Source: Bacteroidales bacterium | GTDB taxonomy: Bacteria; Bacteroidota; Bacteroidia; Bacteroidales; JAUNSR01 | Assembly: GCA_030539115.1 (NCBI GenBank) | Contig: JAUNSR010000002.1 | Location: 100,210 to 164,209, forward strand | Reading direction: 5' to 3' | DNA: 64,000 nt | In this document: positions 26,817 through 35,143 of the stretch, in pieces | Layout of the letters: every line of letters begins with the position of its first letter | Position numbering within the stretch: position 1 is the stretch's first letter | Notes under the pieces: model-generated | The model's database searches: none | Told to the model about the DNA's origin: nothing | Seen by the model: only the letters and a program-made list of their open reading frames with translations | Made by a program: the position numbers and the translations under genes

Positions 26817-26983
26817 TTTGGTGTGGCGTAGTTTATTCAAACGTGCCATTAAAAAGGGAATTGGGTGAAAATCCCAAACAGACGCGCTGCTGTAATTTTC
26901 AATAAATATGGAGGAAAATCTCTTGCCACTGGAATAATCCGGGAAGGCATCCTTTCATGAAATAAGTCAGAAGACCTACCAAA
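26817..26983 (+). promoter_or_regulatory. Cobalamin riboswitch aptamer
   Basis: Conserved elements occur in order: GTGCCATTAAAAAGGGAA, GGGTGAAAATCCC, GACGCGCTGCTGTAA, TTGCCACTGG, CCGGGAAGGC, and the B12 box AAGTCAGAAGACCTACC. P1 is closed by TTTGGT (26817-26822) with ACCAAA (26978-26983). Cobalamin riboswitches usually lower expression when adenosyl- or methylcobalamin binds. The next long gene is a biotin carboxylase 260 nt downstream. No clear intrinsic terminator follows, so translational or alternative-structure control is more likely. Confidence 0.95.
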
Positions 26984-27089
26984 CATCTGCCTTGAGTCCC
27001 GCGTAAAGGAAAATATAGGTGTTAATCATTAAATCCTCCAAAAAATTAAAAGGGGGAAAGGAAAATCTTAATCTTGCCATTTAGAGAAT

Positions 27090-27116
27090 ATTTCAAATCA
27101 TGATTTGATTTGAAAT
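27090..27116 (+). promoter_or_regulatory. Hairpin in the riboswitch downstream region
   Basis: ATTTCAAATC and GATTTGAAAT form a perfect 10-bp stem with a 7-base loop, 107 nt after the aptamer. There is no T-run. It may be part of the expression platform. Confidence 0.45.
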
Positions 27117-27124
27117 TTAGCTTG

Positions 27125-27211
27125 ATGCAAAGTTGTCAGGCATGTTCTCACACATCTCAATATTGTGATGAGCTTCTTTCATGGAAACAGAATGAAGTTC
27201 TCAGATATTGA
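27125..27211 (+). CDS. Possible 28-residue Cys-containing small protein
   Basis: An ATG-initiated 28-codon ORF lies between the riboswitch and the biotin carboxylase, ending 31 bp before its start. It begins MQSCQACSH and continues with a third Cys (SQYCDEL). It is not recognised as any known family. It could be a real microprotein, a regulatory upstream ORF or chance. Low confidence; the interest comes from its position. Confidence 0.25.
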   Translation: MQSCQACSHTSQYCDELLSWKQNEVLRY

Positions 27212-27242
27212 AATGTAAATGCTGGCAAAAAAGAAATTTAGT

Positions 27243-28757
27243 ATGATAAAAAAGGTGTTAGTAGCAAATCGGGGAGAAATAGCCGTTCGAGTGATGCGTT
27301 CATGCAAGGAAATGGGCATTTCTACCGTAGCAGTTTTTTCAGAAGCTGACCGTACTTCCAAGCATGTGGCGTATGCAGATGAGGCATATTGTATTGGAGC
27401 AGCTGCCTCAAAAGATAGTTATTTATGTATCGACAAGATAATTAAAGCAGCCAAGGATACATCTGCCGATGCCATTCATCCGGGCTATGGATTTCTTTCT
27501 GAAAATTCAACATTTTCAGATCGTTGTACCAAGGAGGGTATCATCTTTATCGGACCATCGGGCGAAACAATGAATATGATGGGAGACAAAATCTCTGCAA
27601 GAATAAAGATGATCGAAGCCGGCGTACCGGTTGTTCCTGGCACAAAAGAACCTTTAAAGAGTGTTGAAGAGGCTGAGAATTTGTGCGACAAAATTGGCTA
27701 TCCCGTTATGCTTAAGGCTTCTGCGGGTGGTGGTGGCAAGGGTATGAGGCTTATCTTTTCAAAAAGTGAGGTTGCCGATGCATATAACACAGCTCGTTCC
27801 GAATCTTTGTCTTCTTTTGGTGACGATACCGTTTATTTGGAAAAATTTGTCGAAGAGCCGCATCATATAGAGTTCCAGATCCTTGGAGATACTCATGGTA
27901 ATGTTATTCATCTTTGCGAAAGAGAATGTTCCGTTCAAAGGAGAAATCAAAAGATAGTTGAGGAATCGCCATCACCGTTTATTACTCCTCAGCTAAGAGA
28001 GGAGATGGGTGAAAAAGCTGTTGCAGCTGCCAAAGCTGTCAATTATGTAGGTGCGGGAACTATTGAGTTTCTTGTTGATAAGAACAGAAATTACTATTTT
28101 CTTGAAATGAACACACGCCTTCAGGTTGAACATCCAATTACGGAGGAGGTCTTGGGAGTGGATCTTGTTAAGGAGATGCTTCATATAGCCAATGGCGAAA
28201 AACTCAGGTATTCTCAATCGGACATAGTGCAAAGAGGTCATTCAATTGAATGCCGTATTTGCGCAGAAGACACTGCTCTGAATTTTATGCCCTCACCCGG
28301 AGTTGTAAAACAGATCACCGAACCTCAGGGAATCGGCGTGCGTCTTGACAGCTATGTTTATGAAGGCTATGAAATTCCAATTCATTATGACCCTATGATT
28401 GGCAAGCTTATCGTTTGGGCAACCACAAGGGAATATGCAATTGAGAGAATGAGACGTGTGCTTCATGAATATAAAATCACCGGTGTCAAAAACAATATTT
28501 CATATTTGAGAAGAATAATGGATGTAAAGGACTTTGTGGATGGAAATTATGACACTGCATTTATCCAAAACAATTCGGAATTTTTGCTTGAAAGAGAAAC
28601 AGACGGACTTGTTGAAACAGAAGAAATAGCAATGGTTGCTGCATATATTGATTATCTGATGAATCTAGATGAGAATTCTTCCGGCAAATCAGAGGATGAC
28701 AGACCAATAAGTCGTTGGAGAGAGTTTGGACGTCAAAAGGGTGTTTTAAGAATTTAA
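27243..28757 (+). CDS. Biotin carboxylase subunit of an acyl-CoA carboxylase
   Basis: ATP-dependent carboxylation of biotin on the carrier protein. The start is placed at ATG 27243 (MIKKVLVANRGEIAVR), the family N-terminus, rather than an in-frame ATG 24 bp upstream; this gives 504 residues. Motifs: HPGYGFLSEN, the ATP-grasp loop KASAGGGGKGMRL, EFQILGD and FLEMNTRLQVEHPITE. The residues after about 450 extend past AccC and are typical of acyl-CoA carboxylase alpha subunits in which the carrier is a separate protein. It is the first gene of a three-gene operon under a cobalamin riboswitch. Confidence 0.93.
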   Translation: MIKKVLVANRGEIAVRVMRSCKEMGISTVAVFSEADRTSKHVAYADEAYCIGAAASKDSYLCIDKIIKAAKDTSADAIHPGYGFLSENSTFSDRCTKEGIIFIGPSGETMNMMGDKISARIKMIEAGVPVVPGTKEPLKSVEEAENLCDKIGYPVMLKASAGGGGKGMRLIFSKSEVADAYNTARSESLSSFGDDTVYLEKFVEEPHHIEFQILGDTHGNVIHLCERECSVQRRNQKIVEESPSPFITPQLREEMGEKAVAAAKAVNYVGAGTIEFLVDKNRNYYFLEMNTRLQVEHPITEEVLGVDLVKEMLHIANGEKLRYSQSDIVQRGHSIECRICAEDTALNFMPSPGVVKQITEPQGIGVRLDSYVYEGYEIPIHYDPMIGKLIVWATTREYAIERMRRVLHEYKITGVKNNISYLRRIMDVKDFVDGNYDTAFIQNNSEFLLERETDGLVETEEIAMVAAYIDYLMNLDENSSGKSEDDRPISRWREFGRQKGVLRI

Positions 28758-28764
28758 TTCTATT

Positions 28765-29277
28765 ATGGAGATACATATTGGAAAAAGAATTGCTCAACTG
28801 GAGCTTGTCTCAAAAGAGGGCAACAAGGTTAAGCTTACTATCGATGGTAAAGAATATGATTTTGATATTGTAATGACTGAGAACGGTGTTTGCTCTATTC
28901 TTCATAATGGAAAATCATTTAATGCTGAGTTGATCAGACAGGAGTTGGGTAAAAGATACAAGGTAAACACCCATTTCTCATCTTTCGATGTAGAGGTCGT
29001 TGACAATCAGGCAAAATATTTAAGAACGCGTAAAAAAGAGGAGGAAGCTCAGGATAATAAGATATCTTCTCCTATGCCCGGCAAAATTGTGAAAATTCTT
29101 GTTAAAGAGGGCGATTATGTTAAGGCAGGAGACAATGTCCTTATCATTGAAGCGATGAAGATGCAAAGCAACTTCAAAGTCAGCTCTGATTGTACAATAA
29201 AAGAGGTGCTCGTTGCCGAGGGCGATGCTGTGAGCGGCGACCAGGTATTAATCAAATTAGATCTTGAAAAGGAATAA
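28765..29277 (+). CDS. Biotin carboxyl carrier protein
   Basis: Carries carboxybiotin between the two catalytic subunits. Residues 100-170 form the biotinyl domain, with SSPMPGKIVKILVKEGD and the biotinylation site EAMKM (Lys132). The N-terminal 90 residues are a charged beta-rich region that probably docks on the carboxylase partners. The gene begins 7 bp after the biotin carboxylase and ends 3 bp before the carboxyltransferase, so the three are co-expressed. Confidence 0.94.
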   Translation: MEIHIGKRIAQLELVSKEGNKVKLTIDGKEYDFDIVMTENGVCSILHNGKSFNAELIRQELGKRYKVNTHFSSFDVEVVDNQAKYLRTRKKEEEAQDNKISSPMPGKIVKILVKEGDYVKAGDNVLIIEAMKMQSNFKVSSDCTIKEVLVAEGDAVSGDQVLIKLDLEKE

Positions 29278-29280
29278 AAA

Positions 29281-30813
29281 ATGGACAACAATCAAAAATA
29301 TAAAGATTTTGAATTGAAAGACAAGGAAGCCTCTTTGGGTGGCGGTTTAGATAAACTTCAAAAACAGCACGAACAGGGGAAACTCTCTGCCCGTGAAAGA
29401 ATTGAGAAACTTCTTGATAAGGGTTCTTTCAATGAACTTGACAAATTTGTTACTCATCGCTGCACAAATTTTGGAATGGATAAGACAAAGATTCCGGGAG
29501 ATGGCGTTGTGTCGGGTTATGGAAAAATTGATGGCAGATTAGTCTATGTTTATGCTTATGATTTTACCGTTTATGGCGGCTCATTGAGTATGGCAAATGC
29601 AGGAAAAATTGTTAAGGTTCAGCAAATGGCTCTTAAGAATGGCGCACCAATTATTGCTCTTAATGATTCGGGAGGAGCGCGAATACAGGAGGGAGTAGAG
29701 TCTCTGACAGGCTACGCAAATATTTTTTATCAAAACACAATGGCTTCGGGAGTTATTCCTCAGATTTCTGCTATTCTTGGTCCTTGTGCAGGAGGTGCAT
29801 GTTATTCGCCGGCTCTCACCGATTTTATCTTTATGGTTAAGGATAAGAGTCATATGTTTGTTACAGGTCCTGATGTCGTGAAAATTGTTACTCATGAACA
29901 AGTTACCAAAGAGGAGCTTGGCGGCGCCCAGACTCATTCATCAAAGAGTGGGGTAGCTCACTTTATGGGAAACAGTGAGGAGGACGTGCTTCTTGAAATT
30001 AGAGAATTATTGAGTTTCCTTCCATCCAATAATATGGAAGATGCTCCAAGCTCGGCAAATCAGGATGATATTCATCGTGAAGATGAGTCTTTGATGAGCC
30101 TTATTCCAGATGACCCGAATATGCCTTATGAAATAAAAGACTTAATAGAATCGGTTGTCGATAATCATTATTTCTTTGAGGTTGCTTCACATTTTGCCAA
30201 AAATATTGTAGTGGGTTTTGCACGTCTTGGTGGAAAATCTGTAGGTATAGTTGCCAATCAACCGAATTATCTTGCCGGTGTTCTGGATATCGATGCTTCA
30301 GATAAAGCTTCACGATTTATTCGTTTTTGCGATTGCTTTAACATACCTCTTATTACTTTTGAAGATGTTCCCGGCTTTCTGCCAGGAACTATCCAAGAGC
30401 ATAATGGAATAATCCGTCATGGAGCAAAAATAGTTTATGCTTATGCCGAGGCTACTGTTCCTAAAATTACTTTAATCACACGTAAAGCCTACGGAGGTGC
30501 CTATATTGTTATGTCAAGCAAACAGACAGGTGCAGATATTAATCTTTGTTATCCTACAGCTGAAATAGCAGTTATGGGAGCGGAAGGGGCAGTTAATATT
30601 CTTTATCGTAATTCTGACCGGCAAACAAAAGATCAGGCAATTTCTGATTATAAGGAAAACTTTGCCAATCCGTATCGAGTGGCAGAGCTAGGATATATTG
30701 ATGAAATCATTCTTCCTCGTCAAACACGATATAAGTTAATTCAGGCTCTTGAAATGACAAAGAATAAATCTGTTACTAATCCTCCCAAAAAGCATGGAAA
30801 TATTCCTTTGTAA
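29281..30813 (+). CDS. Acyl-CoA carboxyltransferase (propionyl-CoA carboxylase beta / methylmalonyl-CoA decarboxylase alpha type)
   Basis: Crotonase-fold carboxyltransferase of 510 residues, full length for PccB/MmdA. Motifs: KLSARERIEKLLD, the first oxyanion region NDSGGARIQEGVESL, GPCAGGACYSPALTDF, and in the C-terminal half DVPGFLPGTIQEHNGIIRHGAK and KAYGGAYIVM. Propionyl-CoA is the likely substrate, interconverted with methylmalonyl-CoA in the succinate-propionate route that uses B12-dependent mutase. No membrane decarboxylase beta subunit is in the operon, favouring a soluble carboxylase or transcarboxylase role, but direction and substrate are inferred. Confidence 0.92.
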   Translation: MDNNQKYKDFELKDKEASLGGGLDKLQKQHEQGKLSARERIEKLLDKGSFNELDKFVTHRCTNFGMDKTKIPGDGVVSGYGKIDGRLVYVYAYDFTVYGGSLSMANAGKIVKVQQMALKNGAPIIALNDSGGARIQEGVESLTGYANIFYQNTMASGVIPQISAILGPCAGGACYSPALTDFIFMVKDKSHMFVTGPDVVKIVTHEQVTKEELGGAQTHSSKSGVAHFMGNSEEDVLLEIRELLSFLPSNNMEDAPSSANQDDIHREDESLMSLIPDDPNMPYEIKDLIESVVDNHYFFEVASHFAKNIVVGFARLGGKSVGIVANQPNYLAGVLDIDASDKASRFIRFCDCFNIPLITFEDVPGFLPGTIQEHNGIIRHGAKIVYAYAEATVPKITLITRKAYGGAYIVMSSKQTGADINLCYPTAEIAVMGAEGAVNILYRNSDRQTKDQAISDYKENFANPYRVAELGYIDEIILPRQTRYKLIQALEMTKNKSVTNPPKKHGNIPL

Positions 30814-30911
30814 ATAGAAGATTATTTTTTTGATATTTGAGGTTTCATAAATGTATTTAATCTATTTGCATCTTCTAAAATCAAACTGCTTGAATAGGCT
30901 TTTAATATATG

Positions 30912-30954
30912 AATCCGCTTTGGTTTATTTTTTTTAATCAAAGCGGATTTTTTT
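30912..30954 (+). terminator. Terminator of the carboxylase operon
   Basis: AATCCGCTTTG / CAAAGCGGATT, an 11-bp stem with an AT loop and a T-run, about 100 bp after the last gene. Confidence 0.9.
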
Positions 30955-31149
30955 GTTGTCAACAGCATTTGTACATTCTTCTCTTTTTATTCTTTTTAAC
31001 TAATAAATAATTTATTATTTTTAAAAATCATTAGTAATGGTGTCATGAACGGAACGAATGACGCAGTGAAGTAATGCGGTAAAATCCTTAGGCAAAGATG
31101 GTCGGTTATTAGTATGAATGGAAATTGTAATGTAGTAATAATAAAAACG

Positions 31150-31770
31150 ATGAAACAAAATATTAAATTATTCTTATTGGTTTTATTTTTCATGTGGAAT
31201 CTGCCATTTGTCTATTCTCAAGAGCAGATTCCTTTAAAAAACAGCATCTCTCTTGGCCCATTAATTGGAGTTTCTTCTGTTTATAATAATGATTTGAGCT
31301 ATTTTTCAGACAATAATATTCGGTTCAACTATGGTGTCAATGGAGAGTATGTTCATTTTTTTCATCCAGGCGTAGGAGTCGGATGCGACTATACATATTT
31401 AAAAAGTCGGGAAAGCAGCAACAATATGTCAATCAATATAGTTGGTCCGGCAATCACCCTTAGATATCTTTTTTCTCCATATTCTGCGGTGAGTCTTTCG
31501 ATGGGTATTTCATATATGAATTATAATGAGAATGTCTTTTACCTAAATAAATATTCTAATTTTGATAAGAATTTTGTTACAGCGAATATGACAATGTCTT
31601 ATTCTTTTCATTTGGGAAAAAATGCAAGTGGCATGTTCAAATTTCAAACTATTACAGCCGATTGGTTCGTTAATCCTGAGTTTCATTGGCAAAATGATGA
31701 TGGTGAATTTTTATTCGATAATGATATGTCGTTTTTTACCCTTGGATTTTCTATAATTATAGGGAAATAA
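31150..31770 (+). CDS. Small outer-membrane beta-barrel protein
   Basis: The start is set at ATG 31150 because MKQNIKLFLLVLFFMWNLPF then begins a clean signal peptide (cleavage near VYSQ). An ATG 36 bp upstream would put 12 polar residues before it. The mature 180 residues alternate in short amphipathic strands (GVSSVYN, VGCDYTYL, FFTLGFSIIIGK) with a terminal strand typical of 8-10-strand outer-membrane barrels. No specific family is recognised. It lies 79 bp upstream of the GH5 gene and could be co-transcribed. Confidence 0.65.
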   Translation: MKQNIKLFLLVLFFMWNLPFVYSQEQIPLKNSISLGPLIGVSSVYNNDLSYFSDNNIRFNYGVNGEYVHFFHPGVGVGCDYTYLKSRESSNNMSINIVGPAITLRYLFSPYSAVSLSMGISYMNYNENVFYLNKYSNFDKNFVTANMTMSYSFHLGKNASGMFKFQTITADWFVNPEFHWQNDDGEFLFDNDMSFFTLGFSIIIGK

Positions 31771-31849
31771 AACTTTAATGGAAAAATAGATTATTAAAAC
31801 GTATACTTTAAAATATATTTCTAAGAATATTCTAATAATTAACCTCACA

Positions 31850-32962
31850 ATGAAAAAGATTTTTTTTATTATTACATCCGTTCTCATCTTCTTCAACTCA
31901 TGTTCGACTTTGAGAACCTCAAATAGTGAGTTTTCTTTGGGCGCAGGAGTTAATTTAAGTCACTGGTTGTCTCAGAATTTCACCGGTTTTGAGGGACCAA
32001 AAAGATATGAGGCGATGACATCGGCAGATTTTAAGGCTATTTCAAATAATGGTTTTGACCATGTACGCATCCCAATAGATGAGCAGGAGATGTGGACCGA
32101 AGATGGGAAGCCGATTGACTATACTTTCGGGTTACTCGATGATGCAATTAAATGGAGTCTGAAAAATAATTTAAAAGTTGTTGTAGACCTGCATATTATC
32201 CGTTCACATCATTTTGATGAACAGAAGTCGAATACTTTGTGGACTGATGAAAATTCACAAATCCGCTTTATTTCAATGTGGAAGGACCTTTCTTCTCATC
32301 TTAAGAAGTACTCAACAACCAAAGTAGCTTATGAATTTATGAATGAACCTGTCGCTCCTGATCCTGAGGATTGGAATAAACTTATAGATAAGGTTATTAA
32401 AGAGATTCGTCCCTTGGAACCTCAAAGAAAGTTTATTATCGGTGCAAATATGTGGCAGTCGGTTGATCAATTTAAAAATCTAAAGGTGCCTGCAAATGAT
32501 AAGAATCTTATATTGAGCTTCCACTTTTATGAGCCCTTTATGCTGACTCATTACAAGGCAAGTTGGAATAAGGCAATGCAGGTCGATAAAACAGTTCATT
32601 ATCCCGGAAAAATATTTGTTGAAGAGGTTAGCGACGATGAAACCAACCAAACTGTAAAAGACTGGAGAGATAAATCTTTCGACAAGGAATCTCTATTCAA
32701 AAGAGTTAACCTTGCTTTGCAAAGGGCTAAGGAACTTGACCTGCCTCTTTATTGCGGTGAATTTGGCTGTATATTTCCTCAGGTAGATAAGGACAGCAGA
32801 AATCATTGGTTTTATGATGTATGCTCGATATTTAGAGAAAATAATATTGGTTATACTGTTTGGGATTATAAGGGTGGATTTAAATTGTTTAATCCCGATA
32901 GAACACCTCAAGATGAGGAGCTCGTAGATATTGTGGTAAACAGTAATAGAAAAAGCCATTAA
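31850..32962 (+). CDS. GH5-family glycoside hydrolase lipoprotein
   Basis: Retaining endo-glucanase/mannanase-type (beta/alpha)8 barrel. The signal ends in a lipobox with Cys18 (FFNSC), so it is a lipoprotein. Family 5 landmarks: GFDHVRIP near 64-71, VVDLHI near 112, acid/base Glu166 in FMNEP, a HFYEPF histidine-tyrosine pair near 225, and nucleophile Glu304 in YCGEFG, then GYTVWDYKGGF. The 370-residue length is a single catalytic domain with no carbohydrate-binding module. The substrate is not determined. No SusC/SusD pair is nearby. Confidence 0.93.
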   Translation: MKKIFFIITSVLIFFNSCSTLRTSNSEFSLGAGVNLSHWLSQNFTGFEGPKRYEAMTSADFKAISNNGFDHVRIPIDEQEMWTEDGKPIDYTFGLLDDAIKWSLKNNLKVVVDLHIIRSHHFDEQKSNTLWTDENSQIRFISMWKDLSSHLKKYSTTKVAYEFMNEPVAPDPEDWNKLIDKVIKEIRPLEPQRKFIIGANMWQSVDQFKNLKVPANDKNLILSFHFYEPFMLTHYKASWNKAMQVDKTVHYPGKIFVEEVSDDETNQTVKDWRDKSFDKESLFKRVNLALQRAKELDLPLYCGEFGCIFPQVDKDSRNHWFYDVCSIFRENNIGYTVWDYKGGFKLFNPDRTPQDEELVDIVVNSNRKSH

Positions 32963-33026
32963 TCTTAGGCTAAATATTAAGTCATTTTTTAATAGCAGTG
33001 ATTTAGAAATAAATTTTTTAAAAAGC

Positions 33027-33103
33027 TTTTTCCCTAATTATAAGGGAGAAAAATAAAATGGAGAATTCGGATTTTTAAAATTAATGTCCAAATTCTCCAT
33101 TTT
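33027..33103. terminator. Hairpins between the GH5 and RluA genes
   Basis: Two stems lie between convergent genes: TTTTTCCCT / AGGGAGAAAAA (33027-33053) and a longer one built on AAAATGGAGAATT / AATTCTCCATTTT (33057-33103). The second ends in T-rich sequence on the plus strand and is close to the RluA stop on the minus strand. Confidence 0.7.
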
Positions 33104-33125
33104 ATATTATATCTCAACAAATTGT

Positions 33126-33812
33126 TTAAAGATTATCCTCAGCCATCTTTTCCATAGCTTTCCAAAGATTGTCATCCGGCACGTGAGCAACAAGTTCTAT
33201 CGATTTCTTAGAGACAGGATGGATAAAAGATACTTTTCTTGCATGAAGAGATATACCGCCATCGGGATTTGATCTGTCAAATCCATATTTTAAATCACCT
33301 TTTATAGGCATTCCCATTTTAGAAAGCTGACATCTAATTTGATGATGTCTGCCTGTCTTTAGATCTATTTCAAGAAGAGAATATCTATCGCCTTTGCATA
33401 GAAGACGATAATGAAGAATGGCTTTTTTTGAATCAGGTTTTTCAACATCATAAGCATATGACTTATTCTGTTTTTCGTTTCTTACAAGGTAATGAACAAG
33501 TTCTCCCTCTTCAGGAAAATTTCCATTCTTAACAAGAGCCCAATAGCTTTTCTTTATCTCGCTTTTCTTAAACATATCGTTAAGACGGGCAAGTGCCTTA
33601 CTTGTTTTGGCAAACAAAACCAAGCCAGATGTCGGACGGTCGAGCCTATGAGTAACTCCAACAAAAACATTGCCCGGCTTGCAATATTTTTCCTTAATCC
33701 ATTTTTTTAGACTCTCAGACAAAGGTTCATCACCTGTCTTGTCTCCCTGTACAATCTCGCTGCAAGTTTTATTTACAGCGATAATATGGTTGTCTTCGTA
33801 AATTACTTCCAC
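33126..33812 (-). CDS. RluA-family pseudouridine synthase (no S4 domain)
   Basis: Isomerises uridine to pseudouridine in rRNA or tRNA. The catalytic Asp58 lies in THRLDRPTSGLVLFAK. Other motifs are KSYWALV, LLEIDLKTGRHHQIRCQL and IKGDLKYG. At 228 residues it lacks the N-terminal S4 domain, unlike the paralogue at 42552, so it resembles RluA/TruC-type enzymes. The target uridine is unknown. It has a good promoter 171 bp upstream that overlaps the end of the ribokinase gene. Confidence 0.93.
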   Translation of the reverse strand: MEVIYEDNHIIAVNKTCSEIVQGDKTGDEPLSESLKKWIKEKYCKPGNVFVGVTHRLDRPTSGLVLFAKTSKALARLNDMFKKSEIKKSYWALVKNGNFPEEGELVHYLVRNEKQNKSYAYDVEKPDSKKAILHYRLLCKGDRYSLLEIDLKTGRHHQIRCQLSKMGMPIKGDLKYGFDRSNPDGGISLHARKVSFIHPVSKKSIELVAHVPDDNLWKAMEKMAEDNL

Positions 33813-33982
33813 AATTAGAATGTTTTATTGATTTACTTCGTTTGATGATGTTACAGAATTATTAATCTCAAAAACATAAAGAATCAATCAAATTCTAAAG
33901 ATTTTAATTGAGATTACCTGATTATAAAATTATAATTCATTAAAGAGGTAAAACAATGATTTGTTTATAAATAAATTCTTTG

Positions 33983-34013
33983 CAAAGTTAATCAAATGAA
34001 GATGATAATTCAA
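33983..34013 (-). promoter_or_regulatory. Promoter of the RluA-family gene
   Basis: Minus strand: TTG (34013-34011), 20-bp spacer, TAACTTTG (33990-33983), giving a leader of about 165 nt. Confidence 0.65.
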
Positions 34014-34014
34014 T

Positions 34015-34923
34015 CTAAATTATCATATCAACCTCTTTTCTTTGAGGAATGGAACTTTGAGCTCCTTTTCTTGTAACAGAAATTGAAGCGGCACAGGAGG
34101 CAAAATTTATTGCTTTCTTAAAATCCATATTTTCACTAATAGCTACACATAAGGCACCATTAAAAACGTCGCCTGCGCCAACAGTGTCGACAGCCTCAAC
34201 CTTTCTTGATGCAACAAATTCCAATATATCGTTACTTAGATAGGCAGAACCTTTTGAACCAAGAGTCATGACTGGTTTTTCTGCCCCCATTTCTCTGAGT
34301 TTTAGAAGTGCAGATTTTATGTCATCATCATTTTTTATTGAAATCCCCGTTAAAAGCTCAGCCTCATTTTTATTAGGGGTAATAAGAAAAAGTTTTTCGA
34401 TAATAGATTTTGAAATTTTGGCTGCCGGAGCGGGGTTAAGTACAATAAGGGCACCTCTTTTTGATGCCTCTTGAGCCACAAATTCTATTGTCTTGATTGG
34501 AACCTCCATTTGCATAAGCACAATATCATCTTTATTGATAATATTGATAACCTCTTCAAGGTCTTCAGGCAAAAGGTTGTTGTTTGCACCACCTGCAACG
34601 GAAATACAGTTTTCTGCATTTTTGTCAACCATAATTAAAGCAATACCTGAGCTGTTTTGCTTGTCAATAAAAACAAAATCAGTATTGATATTATCATTTT
34701 TATAGTTTTCTATAGCTTGTTTGCCAAACAAATCATCACCAACTTTCGCTGCAAAATAAACATTTCCTCCTAATCTTGCGGCAGCCACTGCTTGATTTGC
34801 GCCTTTTCCACCTGCTGCCATATAAAACTCACCTCCGAGAACAGTTTCACCTGGAGAAGCTAATTTTTCAGATTTGATTACCATATCTGTGTTCGAGCTT
34901 CCCACAACAATAATCTTTTTCAT
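34015..34923 (-). CDS. rbsK: Ribokinase
   Basis: PfkB-family kinase phosphorylating D-ribose at O5. Motifs: the N-terminal GSSNTDMV, substrate motif GGKGANQAVAAARLGG (38-53), KVGDDLFG, and the C-terminal anion hole/catalytic base DTVGAGDVFNGAL. The 302-residue length is normal for RbsK. No ribose transporter or regulator adjoins it. A deoxyribokinase activity cannot be excluded. Confidence 0.92.
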   Translation of the reverse strand: MKKIIVVGSSNTDMVIKSEKLASPGETVLGGEFYMAAGGKGANQAVAAARLGGNVYFAAKVGDDLFGKQAIENYKNDNINTDFVFIDKQNSSGIALIMVDKNAENCISVAGGANNNLLPEDLEEVINIINKDDIVLMQMEVPIKTIEFVAQEASKRGALIVLNPAPAAKISKSIIEKLFLITPNKNEAELLTGISIKNDDDIKSALLKLREMGAEKPVMTLGSKGSAYLSNDILEFVASRKVEAVDTVGAGDVFNGALCVAISENMDFKKAINFASCAASISVTRKGAQSSIPQRKEVDMII

Positions 34924-35045
34924 GTGTATTATGTTTTTGATTTAAGAAATTCAGAATAATTTGCAATAAATTTACGTATCAAATTTTATATAATGGTCAA
35001 ATAATTAAAAGATTAATACAAATGCTTTCATATATTCATAATATA

Positions 35046-35092
35046 GAAAGACCTTTGAAATATATCAAAAAATATATATCAAAGGTCTTTGT
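35046..35092 (-). terminator. Hairpin after the divergent GH92 gene
   Basis: AAAGACCTTTGA with TCAAAGGTCTTT, extended by ATATAT pairing, about 50 bp after the GH92 stop. The T-run is weak on both strands. Confidence 0.6.
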
Positions 35093-35143
35093 GTTTTATT
35101 CGCTAATCCTTAAACCAAGAATAATGTCTTGTAAATTCTTTAT

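Noticed and set aside
27219..27242. Upstream ATG for the biotin carboxylase
   Set aside because: It would add eight Lys-rich residues before the conserved N-terminus MIKKVLVANRGEIA; ATG 27243 fits the family.
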